This document shows, piece after piece, positions 8,129-14,205 of a DNA stretch of 37,971 bases. Every line of letters starts with the position of its first letter. The first letter of the stretch is position 1. A program made the position numbers and the translations under genes. The notes under the pieces are model-generated. The model saw nothing but the letters and a program-made list of their open reading frames with translations, had not been told where the DNA came from and ran no database searches. The stretch lies in NCBI GenBank assembly GCA_900539855.1, contig UQDO01000018.1, positions 1 to 37,971 on the forward strand, read 5' to 3'. This DNA comes from an uncultured Oscillospiraceae bacterium (GTDB taxonomy: Bacteria; Bacillota; Clostridia; Oscillospirales; Acutalibacteraceae).

Positions 8129-8146
8129 TATATAAAATTTTATATA
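8129..8146. other. 18-bp AT palindrome
   Basis: TATATAAAATTTTATATA is a perfect palindrome just before the rpsR terminator. It may be incidental in an AT-rich gap. The 284-bp gap between adh and rpsR holds this, the operator-like palindromes, a possible adh promoter and a CCTCTTT/AAAGAGG hairpin near 7967-8002, but no gene. Confidence 0.3.
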
Positions 8147-8155
8147 TCTGTATAT

Positions 8156-8188
8156 AAAAAATGCACTGCCTTTTTTCAGGCAGTGCAT
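8156..8188 (-). terminator. Terminator of the rpsF-ssb-rpsR operon
   Basis: ATGCACTGCC (8161-8170) pairs with GGCAGTGCAT (8179-8188). On the minus strand the stem is followed by TTTTT (8160-8156). Confidence 0.9.
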
Positions 8189-8202
8189 TGAAAGATCTGT
8201 GA

Positions 8203-8442
8203 TTAATCGCTTACATACGGAAGCAGTGCAACATAACGTGCGCGCTTGATAGCGGTAGTAAGCTCACGCTGATGAGCGGCACAGGTGCCGGTCACACGAC
8301 GCGGAAGGATCTTTGCGCGCTCTGAGACAAACTTGCGGAGCTTTGCAACATCCTTATAATCGATGAACTCTGCACGGTCAACGCAAAAATGGCAAACCTT
8401 CTTGCGCGGCTTGCGGTGCATGGGTCTTTCGTTCTTCTCCAT
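8203..8442 (-). CDS. rpsR: 30S ribosomal protein S18
   Basis: A 79-residue S18 that binds next to S6 on the 30S platform. The family core (YKDVAKLRKFVSERAKILPRR, then TGTCAAHQRELTTAIKRARYVALLPY) is intact. The N-terminus carries a CxxC (Cys17, Cys20) and a later C-x2-H (Cys54, His57), the zinc-binding type of S18. The start at 8442 has AAAGGAGG 10 bp upstream. Third gene of rpsF-ssb-rpsR, 54 bp after ssb. Confidence 0.97.
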   Translation of the reverse strand: MEKNERPMHRKPRKKVCHFCVDRAEFIDYKDVAKLRKFVSERAKILPRRVTGTCAAHQRELTTAIKRARYVALLPYVSD

Positions 8443-8496
8443 TTTAAGGCGACCTCCTTTAGAATGAAATAAGGCTAAAAGCCGTAGTACTTAAGA

Positions 8497-8934
8497 TCAG
8501 AATGGCAGGTCGTCATCAGACGCGATCTCGGCGAAATCGCCTGACTCGCTGTTCGAGAACGACTCGGGAGCGGCAGCTGCTGCCGGTGCCGCATATGCAC
8601 CTGCATTGCCGCTGTCACGCTTGGACTCGACAAATTCGACATTATTCGCGACCACCTCATAGGTAGTGCGGTTGTTGCCGTCCTTATCGGTGAATTTATT
8701 CATACGCAGCGAGCCTTCAATGCCGATGCGCTGACCCTTTTTGAAATAGGTCGTGATAAATTCAGCGGTCTGTCTCCACGCAACTATATTGATGAAATCA
8801 GCCTGTCTTTCTTCGCTTGATTTTGCTATGCGGCGATCAACCGCTATAGAAAATCTCGTCACCGAAATATTGCTGTTCGTGTGACGCAGCTCGGGATTAT
8901 CGGTAAGTCTGCCGACAAGTATTACAACGTTCAT
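8497..8934 (-). CDS. ssb: Single-stranded DNA-binding protein
   Basis: A 145-residue SSB with an N-terminal OB fold (MNVVILVGRLTDNPELR, then FINIVAWRQTAEFITTYFKKGQRIGIEGSL), an Ala/Pro/Gly/Ser linker (about 110-135) and the acidic protein-recruiting tip DDDLPF at the end. It coats single-stranded DNA in replication, repair and recombination. The ATG at 8934 has AGGGAGGG about 7-10 bp upstream; the longer open frame would extend into rpsF. It sits between rpsF and rpsR, the usual Firmicutes order, with a 16-bp gap after rpsF. Confidence 0.97.
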   Translation of the reverse strand: MNVVILVGRLTDNPELRHTNSNISVTRFSIAVDRRIAKSSEERQADFINIVAWRQTAEFITTYFKKGQRIGIEGSLRMNKFTDKDGNNRTTYEVVANNVEFVESKRDSGNAGAYAAPAAAAAPESFSNSESGDFAEIASDDDLPF

Positions 8935-8950
8935 TGAAACACACCCTCCC

Positions 8951-9235
8951 TTATTTGCTGATGACCATTGTGCGAAGAACACCGTCGGTGATCTTGGCAA
9001 CACGGTCAAGCTCTGCCGGGAACTCGGTATTGCTCTCGAAGTCTACTATAACATAATAGCCTTCAACTTCGTCGTTGATCGGATATGCAAGACGGCGCTT
9101 GCCCCAATCATCAACGTTTTCGACGGTACCGTGCTCGGCAATGAGAGCCTTGAACTTCTCCGCGAGAGCGGCTGTAGCCTCATCTCCCGAAACAACGGAG
9201 AAAACCATCATTGCTTCATACTTCTTAGTTACCAT
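8951..9235 (-). CDS. rpsF: 30S ribosomal protein S6
   Basis: A 94-residue S6 with the family start (KKYEAMMVFSV), the VDDWGKRRLAYPINDEVEGYYVIVDFE core and a hydrophobic C-terminal strand (TDGVLRTMVISK). It pairs with S18 in the 30S subunit. The ATG has AAGGAGGTG 6-7 bp upstream. First gene of the operon, driven by the consensus promoter at 9317-9345 through a leader of about 75 bases that contains a small CCTTG/CAAGG hairpin. Confidence 0.97.
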   Translation of the reverse strand: MVTKKYEAMMVFSVVSGDEATAALAEKFKALIAEHGTVENVDDWGKRRLAYPINDEVEGYYVIVDFESNTEFPAELDRVAKITDGVLRTMVISK

Positions 9236-9316
9236 ACGTTTACACCTCCTTATGGACTTGTGGACCTTGCTGTATTACAAGATCAAGGATACTATTTCCA
9301 AATCAATAGCACAAAT

Positions 9317-9345
9317 ATTATATCAGCAGAAGCTACGCTTGTCAA
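9317..9345 (-). promoter_or_regulatory. Consensus sigma-A promoter of rpsF-ssb-rpsR
   Basis: On the minus strand TTGACA (9345-9340), exactly 17 bp, TATAAT (9322-9317). Both hexamers match the consensus fully, as expected for a ribosomal protein operon. Confidence 0.95.
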
Positions 9346-9393
9346 CAATTATTTTTTTGAAAAACCGGCACACCATGCTGATTTTAGGCTGAC

Positions 9394-9426
9394 AAAAATC
9401 CGGACCGCCTGTATCGGCGGTCCGGA
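9394..9426 (-). terminator. Terminator of the GH16 lipoprotein gene
   Basis: TCCGGACCGCC (9399-9409) pairs perfectly with GGCGGTCCGGA (9416-9426). On the minus strand it runs into TTTTTG. Confidence 0.92.
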
Positions 9427-9443
9427 ACCCGTTTTAATAGTTA

Positions 9444-11186
9444 TCAGTTGAGGGTCAGATTGCCCTTGCCGTCCTGTAACCTGTAGAGATATATCCAGTC
9501 GGTTATGAACTTGTTGGTGTTCTGCCACTCATCCGGAGTGCAGTTTGAAATATCAAGACCGTTGTTGTCACGTCCGACCGAATACGAAAGCATCGCATAC
9601 ATTGTGCTGTTTACAAATGCGTCGATATCGGCTTCGGTGGTATTGGTCTGATAGGAGAAGAATACCTCACCGTCTATCATAAACGTCATGGCCTCGTCGG
9701 TCCAGAGGAAGCCATAGGTGTGGAACTCATCGCTGAGCTTCTTGCCGTCCGGGCAGATGAATTTCTTTTCGTTTGAATACTTCCCGTCGAGGGACGTGTG
9801 CTCCATTCCCATAGAAGATCCCAAATTGGTAGGCCATGCATGGCAGTTGGCAGCGGTTATGCTGGCGTTGCCGAAGCACTCGTTTACATCAATTTCAGGG
9901 CTCATATACATGTAACCCGACTTGCCGCAAAGCCAGAGCAGCGACCAGAAGCCGTCGCCGTCGGGTACAAGCGAGCTTTTTTCCATGTATCCGTACTGAT
10001 AGCGCATTTTTCCGCTTGTGCTTACTGTTCCGCCTCTGTAATCGGTATCGGATTCGGTGCCGATTATATAAAGCATGCCTTCTTTAAGGAAAACGTTTTC
10101 CTTTGCCATGCCGGAGAACTTGCCGTTCTTGCCCATACGACCGAACTCATTGCCCTCCATTATGTACCATTTTGTGTTGTCGACCTCGTTCCCGTTAAAA
10201 TCATCATACCACTGCGGGGTGTAGGTCTTGCTGAGATCGTAGCCCGAAATGGTTGTGGAATAGCTGCCGGTAACAGACATGGTATCCTCAACATTTCCTT
10301 TTTCGATGAGCTTGGCAAACTCTGAAACTGCCAATGCAACGGCATGCGGCGAACCACCGTTCAAGTATATCTTTTTGCCACTTACCTTTATAATGTATTC
10401 GTCGGCATTGGTTGTAGCGGCGGCGTCTCCGCGGTTGGTGTCGCCCACTAATATTTCATACTCGCTCTCGGCAAAATCGCCATCCTTTTTGACTGCCAGC
10501 TTATAACCGCTGACCTTGAGCAGTTCGTCTACCATGTTGTTTATCTCGGTCTGGGCAAGATATGAGAAATTATAGCTCGGTCTTACTATGGTAAACAGTC
10601 CTGCCGGAGCTCCGTTTACGGCAGATTCGACGAAATCACCCTCAGCCTTGCAAACATATTCTATACCGCCGTCAATACCTTCCTTTTTAAGGAAGTTTGC
10701 GATAAAGTATTCGGCAGCGGTCTGCAATTTATCGACGCTCTGCGAATATATAACTATCTTTTTGCCTATGGTGGCAATTATGTAATCGTCATATCTTCCG
10801 CCGGTCTTATCCATTAAATAGGCCTTTGCTTTTGCGGTCTCCTCACGGTTGGTGTCGCCTACAAGTATTTCGTAAGCGTCGGTGCCGTCCTCATTATCCA
10901 TGACGTTCTTAAGCGAACCGAGCTCGGTCTTGACCTGCTTGAACAGATATGCCGAAACAGCGGTCAGTTTGCTGTCGTTACCCTCCGGACGGACTATTTT
11001 GTAGCGCACGTCACCGGAATCATCGTACCAGTTGACCTTTTCTCTTGAAAAGATGCCCTCATCGGCACTTGCCGTATAAGAGCTGTCACCACCCGACGAC
11101 GAGTCGTTTTTCTTGCCGCAGCCGCCGAATATGCCGACAAGCATTAACGCGGCAGCAGCCAGACAGAGCAGTTTCTTCCATTTCAT
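9444..11186 (-). CDS. Lipoprotein GH16 endo-beta-glucanase-like enzyme with duplicated N-terminal module
   Basis: A 580-residue exported lipoprotein. Residues 1-23 are a signal peptide ending in a lipobox (FGGC, lipidated Cys23), followed by a Gly/Ser linker. Two copies of a module beginning YEILVGDTNR (105-114 and 243-252) occupy about 60-300; each continues with a strand-rich stretch and the first with a helix, resembling the small alpha/beta domains that precede catalytic domains in other glycosidases. The C-terminal GH16 domain (about 325-575) starts at QWYDDFNGNEVD and carries the catalytic EIDVNE motif (Glu431, Asp433, Glu436). GH16 enzymes cut beta-1,3/1,4-glucans or related glycans. 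It is probably anchored on the outer membrane face; the substrate is unknown. SD AAGGAGGAA precedes the ATG. Confidence 0.9.
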   Translation of the reverse strand: MKWKKLLCLAAAALMLVGIFGGCGKKNDSSSGGDSSYTASADEGIFSREKVNWYDDSGDVRYKIVRPEGNDSKLTAVSAYLFKQVKTELGSLKNVMDNEDGTDAYEILVGDTNREETAKAKAYLMDKTGGRYDDYIIATIGKKIVIYSQSVDKLQTAAEYFIANFLKKEGIDGGIEYVCKAEGDFVESAVNGAPAGLFTIVRPSYNFSYLAQTEINNMVDELLKVSGYKLAVKKDGDFAESEYEILVGDTNRGDAAATTNADEYIIKVSGKKIYLNGGSPHAVALAVSEFAKLIEKGNVEDTMSVTGSYSTTISGYDLSKTYTPQWYDDFNGNEVDNTKWYIMEGNEFGRMGKNGKFSGMAKENVFLKEGMLYIIGTESDTDYRGGTVSTSGKMRYQYGYMEKSSLVPDGDGFWSLLWLCGKSGYMYMSPEIDVNECFGNASITAANCHAWPTNLGSSMGMEHTSLDGKYSNEKKFICPDGKKLSDEFHTYGFLWTDEAMTFMIDGEVFFSYQTNTTEADIDAFVNSTMYAMLSYSVGRDNNGLDISNCTPDEWQNTNKFITDWIYLYRLQDGKGNLTLN

Positions 11187-11234
11187 TACTTATTTCCTCC
11201 TTATAACTTGACATTTTCTATAAAATGCGTTTAC

Positions 11235-11263
11235 AGTATATCATACATTTTATTGATATGCAA
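11235..11263 (-). promoter_or_regulatory. Sigma-A promoter of the GH16 lipoprotein gene
   Basis: On the minus strand TTGCAT (11263-11258), 17 bp, TATACT (11240-11235), about 50 bp before the start codon. Confidence 0.7.
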
Positions 11264-11322
11264 CATCAATTTGTACAAATAATAGAAGAAAAATGTAAAA
11301 AAAGTTCCCGGATTTATTTTGC

Positions 11323-11874
11323 TTAAAGTGACTCCTTATATATCTTCGCGATTTTCAGCATGTCTTCAAATGCCGCCGGCTTGTTTTCGGGATTGCGCAG
11401 CAGCGCCGACGGATGATAGGTTCCTATAAACATAATGTTTCCTTTTTTTATCAGCTGACCGTGCTGCCTTGTGACCCTGAAATCGGGGGAAATAAGGCGG
11501 CAGGCTGCAATTCGTCCGAGGCAGACTATCAGTCGCGGTCTTATTATTCTGACCTGGTTTCTCAGATGCTCTATACAGGCATCCTCCTCAGACTGCTCAG
11601 GGTCACGGTTATGCGGCGGACGGCACTTTACTATATTTGCGATATACACCTTTTCGCGTTCTATTTCGGCGGCAAGCAGCATTTTATCGAGCAGCATACC
11701 GGCTTTGCCTACAAACGGTCTGCCTGTAAGGTCCTCGGTCTCGCCGGGTCCTTCGCCCACAAACATCACTTTGGCGTTTTCGCTTCCCTCACCGAAAACA
11801 ACGTTGTGCCGCGTCTCTGACAGCTTACACGCGGTGCATTCATCACATTCAGCCTTAAGCATTTCAAGATCCAA
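11323..11874 (-). CDS. Type 4 (Fe-S) uracil-DNA glycosylase
   Basis: Removes uracil from DNA in base excision repair. The 183-residue protein has the family 4 signature: an N-terminal C-x2-C (in CTACKL), motif GEGPGETEDLTGRPFVGKAG, a second Cys pair 15 residues apart (KCRPP to DACIEH) completing the [4Fe-4S] ligands, and the C-terminal GTYHPSALLR. I place the start at a TTG (11874), because GAGGTG lies 6 bp upstream and the next in-frame ATG (11862) has no SD. The open frame extends to 11967 through a hydrophobic stretch with no SD and across the predicted promoter. Divergent from pduL. Confidence 0.93.
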   Translation of the reverse strand: MDLEMLKAECDECTACKLSETRHNVVFGEGSENAKVMFVGEGPGETEDLTGRPFVGKAGMLLDKMLLAAEIEREKVYIANIVKCRPPHNRDPEQSEEDACIEHLRNQVRIIRPRLIVCLGRIAACRLISPDFRVTRQHGQLIKKGNIMFIGTYHPSALLRNPENKPAAFEDMLKIAKIYKESL

Positions 11875-11893
11875 GCATATCACCTCACAAATT

Positions 11894-11921
11894 ATTATAC
11901 AGCAATATGTCAAAACTTCAA
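11894..11921 (-). promoter_or_regulatory. Probable sigma-A promoter of the uracil-DNA glycosylase gene
   Basis: On the minus strand TTGAAG (11921-11916), 16 bp, TATAAT (11899-11894). The -10 is perfect and lies 20 bp before the TTG start, supporting that start over the longer frame. Confidence 0.6.
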
Positions 11922-11940
11922 GAAAGCCTTTAAATGTATC

Positions 11941-11968
11941 TTGAAAAATCTTTACAATGTGATACAAT
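11941..11968 (+). promoter_or_regulatory. Probable sigma-A promoter of pduL-hemW-mscL
   Basis: TTGAAA (11941-11946), 16 bp, TACAAT (11963-11968). The SD AAAGGAGG follows at about 11982. It is back to back with the glycosylase promoter. Confidence 0.6.
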
Positions 11969-11997
11969 AGGAATGAATTTTAAAGGAGGATGTTATT

Positions 11998-12573
11998 ATG
12001 GCTAATGAATTTTTGGTTGAAATTTCAGCACGTCACGTTCATGTGACAAAGGAGACTCTCGAAGTACTGTTCGGCAAGGGTTATGAGCTTACCGTCAAAA
12101 AGGAGCTTTCACAGCCCGGTCAGTTCGCGTCAAATGAGCGCGTTACCGTCGTAGGCCCCAAAAAGGAGCTTGCAGGCGTTTCCATACTCGGACCGTGCCG
12201 CAGCGCCGATCAGGTAGAGCTTTCGGCTACCGACGCAAGGTCGGTCGGCATTGCCGCTCCCATCCGTGAGTCGGGCGATGTCAAGGGCAGCGGAGCATGT
12301 AAGCTCGTAGGTCCTGCAGGCGAGGTCGAGCTTAAAGAGGGCGTTATAGTTGCCAAGAGACATATCCACATGACCCCCGAGGATGCCGAGAAATTCGGAG
12401 TAAAGGACGCACAGATAGTAAAGGTCGCAATAAACACAGCCGAAAGAAGCCTTGTTTTCGGTGACACCGTCGTCCGCGTCAGCCCGAAATACGCCCTTGC
12501 GATGCATGTTGACACCGATGAGGCAAATGCGGCTGCCATTCCGGGAAGCTGCATGGGTACAATAGTTGAGTGA
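11998..12573 (+). CDS. pduL: PduL-type phosphate acyltransferase (phosphotransacylase)
   Basis: Interconverts acyl-CoA and acyl-phosphate (acetyl or propionyl). The 191-residue protein shows the zinc-binding histidines typical of PduL: SARHVHVT (His13, His15), AKRHIHM (His122, His124) and AMHVDTDEANAA (His170). It starts directly at the catalytic domain, without the N-terminal extension that targets compartment-associated PduL. No compartment shell genes or acetate kinase are in the window, so it is likely the housekeeping enzyme replacing Pta in energy metabolism. AAAGGAGG lies 8 bp before the ATG. hemW begins inside its last codons. Confidence 0.95.
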   Translation: MANEFLVEISARHVHVTKETLEVLFGKGYELTVKKELSQPGQFASNERVTVVGPKKELAGVSILGPCRSADQVELSATDARSVGIAAPIRESGDVKGSGACKLVGPAGEVELKEGVIVAKRHIHMTPEDAEKFGVKDAQIVKVAINTAERSLVFGDTVVRVSPKYALAMHVDTDEANAAAIPGSCMGTIVE

Positions 12574-13690
12574 TCCCATAGGATTATATATACACGTTCC
12601 CTTTTGCGTTTCCAAATGTGCCTACTGTGATTTTTATTCGGCGCCTGCCGGTCACACAATGCTTGACCGGTATACCGATGTTTTGTGCCGGCACATAAGC
12701 GAGGCGGCAAAAAAGCTGAACAAAAAGGCAGATACGCTTTATTTCGGCGGAGGTACGCCGTCGCTTTTAGGCGGAAAAAGGCTCTCGGAATTGATAAGCG
12801 CTGCAAAGTCTGCTTTTCTGACCGATGACGCAGAGATAACGATTGAGGCAAATCCTGCCGAACATCTTTATGACGATCTTCTGATGCTGAGGGCAGCCGG
12901 TGCCGACCGGCTGTCTCTCGGCGTTCAGTCGGGTGTGGAATCGGAGCTGGGAGCCATTTCAAGAAGGCACACCGTAAGCGATGCCGAAAGAACCATAAAG
13001 GACGCGAAGGCAGCCGGATTTCGCAACATTTCGGTCGATCTTATGCTGGGGCTGCCTTATCAGACCATGCGGTCACTTGAAAAATCAATAGAATTTGCCC
13101 TCTCGCTCGACGTTCAGCATATTTCCTGCTACATATTGAAGCTGGAGCCGGGCACACCGCTTTATAAGCTGCAAAAAAGCAGCCCTGCAAGCCTTTCGCT
13201 GCCCGACGAGGACACGGTGGCTGACATGTACCTTTATATGTCCGAAGTTTTGCGGCAAAACGGCTTTCTGCACTATGAAATATCTAATTTTGCCAAGGCA
13301 GGGTACAGCTCGCGTCACAACCTCAAATACTGGAACGACCGTGAATACTTAGGGCTCGGTCCTGCGGCTCATTCCTACCTGGACGGCAAGCGCTTCTATT
13401 TTGAACGCGACACCGAAAAATACCTTTCGTCACCGACCCCCGTTTCCGACGGCAGCGGCGGAGATCCGGCGGAAGCGATAATGCTGAGGCTGCGCCTTTC
13501 ATGCGGAATAGATTTACCCGAGCTGCGGCGCCTTTTAGGCAGTGTGGATACCGCAAAGTTCCTTGCAAAAGCCGAACGCTTCAGCAATGCCGGACTTGCC
13601 GTTCTTGACAGTGCTCATTTTGCGCTGACTGAAAAAGGATTTCTTGTATCAAATGCCGTGATCGGCGAATTACTGTATTTTGGAGAATAG
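12566..13690 (+). CDS. hemW: HemW-type radical SAM heme chaperone
   Basis: A 374-residue protein with the radical SAM motif C-x3-C-x2-C (Cys14, Cys18, Cys21, in HVPFCVSKCAYCDFYS), the GGGTPS SAM-binding loop and the HemN C-terminal domain (YWNDREYLGLGPAAHSYLDGKRF). It lacks the long N-terminal extension of true coproporphyrinogen dehydrogenase HemN, so HemW, which inserts heme into respiratory proteins, is the better call. The reading frame has no ATG near the motif; the only plausible start is TTG at 12566, overlapping pduL by 8 bp, so translation is probably coupled. mscL follows after 2 bp. Confidence 0.9.
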   Translation: MSDPIGLYIHVPFCVSKCAYCDFYSAPAGHTMLDRYTDVLCRHISEAAKKLNKKADTLYFGGGTPSLLGGKRLSELISAAKSAFLTDDAEITIEANPAEHLYDDLLMLRAAGADRLSLGVQSGVESELGAISRRHTVSDAERTIKDAKAAGFRNISVDLMLGLPYQTMRSLEKSIEFALSLDVQHISCYILKLEPGTPLYKLQKSSPASLSLPDEDTVADMYLYMSEVLRQNGFLHYEISNFAKAGYSSRHNLKYWNDREYLGLGPAAHSYLDGKRFYFERDTEKYLSSPTPVSDGSGGDPAEAIMLRLRLSCGIDLPELRRLLGSVDTAKFLAKAERFSNAGLAVLDSAHFALTEKGFLVSNAVIGELLYFGE

Positions 13691-13692
13691 GT

Positions 13693-14151
13693 ATGAAAAA
13701 GTTTTTTTCTCAATTCAAAGAATTCATAAACCGCGGCAATGTCGTTGACATGGCAGTCGGTATCATGATAGGTGCCGCCTTCAAAGCGATCGTTGACTCG
13801 CTGGTCAATGATATGATCTCCCCGATATTGGGATTGTTTATCCGTTCCGATTTCAACAACCTCGCAGTTCATATATTCGGGGTGGATATCAAGATCGGTT
13901 CATTTATAATGTCTATACTCAACTTCATTATAATAGCATTCATTCTTTTTATAATCGTCAAGGCGATAAATTCGTTAAACGATCTTAAAAAGAAGCATGA
14001 CGGTCCCGAGCCGGAGCCCAAGCCCACAACCAAAACCTGTCCTTTCTGCAAAAGCACTATTGATATAAATGCGACACGCTGCCCCAACTGCACATCGGAG
14101 CTTCCCGAAGAAGAGGTAAAGGAAGAAAACAAGGAAACCGTGGACGCATAA
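13693..14151 (+). CDS. mscL: Large-conductance mechanosensitive channel with C-terminal zinc ribbon
   Basis: An osmotic safety valve in the cytoplasmic membrane. Residues 1-95 are a normal MscL: FKEFINRGNVVDMAVGIMIGAAF (N-terminal helix and first membrane helix, about 14-45), a short periplasmic loop and TM2 (about 70-92). After a basic/acidic Pro-rich linker, residues 116-133 form a zinc ribbon (Cys116, Cys119, Cys130, Cys133) in place of the usual C-terminal helical bundle, with an acidic end. GGAG lies 8 bp before the ATG, inside the end of hemW. Last gene of the unit, before the terminator at 14165-14203. Confidence 0.95.
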   Translation: MKKFFSQFKEFINRGNVVDMAVGIMIGAAFKAIVDSLVNDMISPILGLFIRSDFNNLAVHIFGVDIKIGSFIMSILNFIIIAFILFIIVKAINSLNDLKKKHDGPEPEPKPTTKTCPFCKSTIDINATRCPNCTSELPEEEVKEENKETVDA

Positions 14152-14164
14152 ATTTATAAAAGCC

Positions 14165-14203
14165 AAATGCCGGAGCTGACTTTCGTCAGTTCCGGCATTT
14201 TTG
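14165..14203 (+). terminator. Terminator after mscL, possibly bidirectional
   Basis: AAATGCCGGA (14165-14174) pairs with TCCGGCATTT (14191-14200), with an inner GCTGAC/GTCAGT stem, followed by TT on the + strand after ATTT. It also lies just beyond the stop of clpC on the minus strand, so it probably serves both. Confidence 0.8.
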
Positions 14204-14205
14204 CA

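Noticed and set aside
9236..9316. S6:S18-binding RNA motif in the rpsF leader
   Set aside because: A CCTTG/CAAGG hairpin is present, but I do not see the bulged CCG element of the known motif.
11875..11967. N-terminal hydrophobic extension of the uracil-DNA glycosylase
   Set aside because: It has no SD and would cover a likely promoter; the enzyme family is cytoplasmic.
12566..13690. Coproporphyrinogen III dehydrogenase HemN
   Set aside because: The protein starts just before the Cys motif and lacks the HemN N-terminal extension; no heme-synthesis genes are near.
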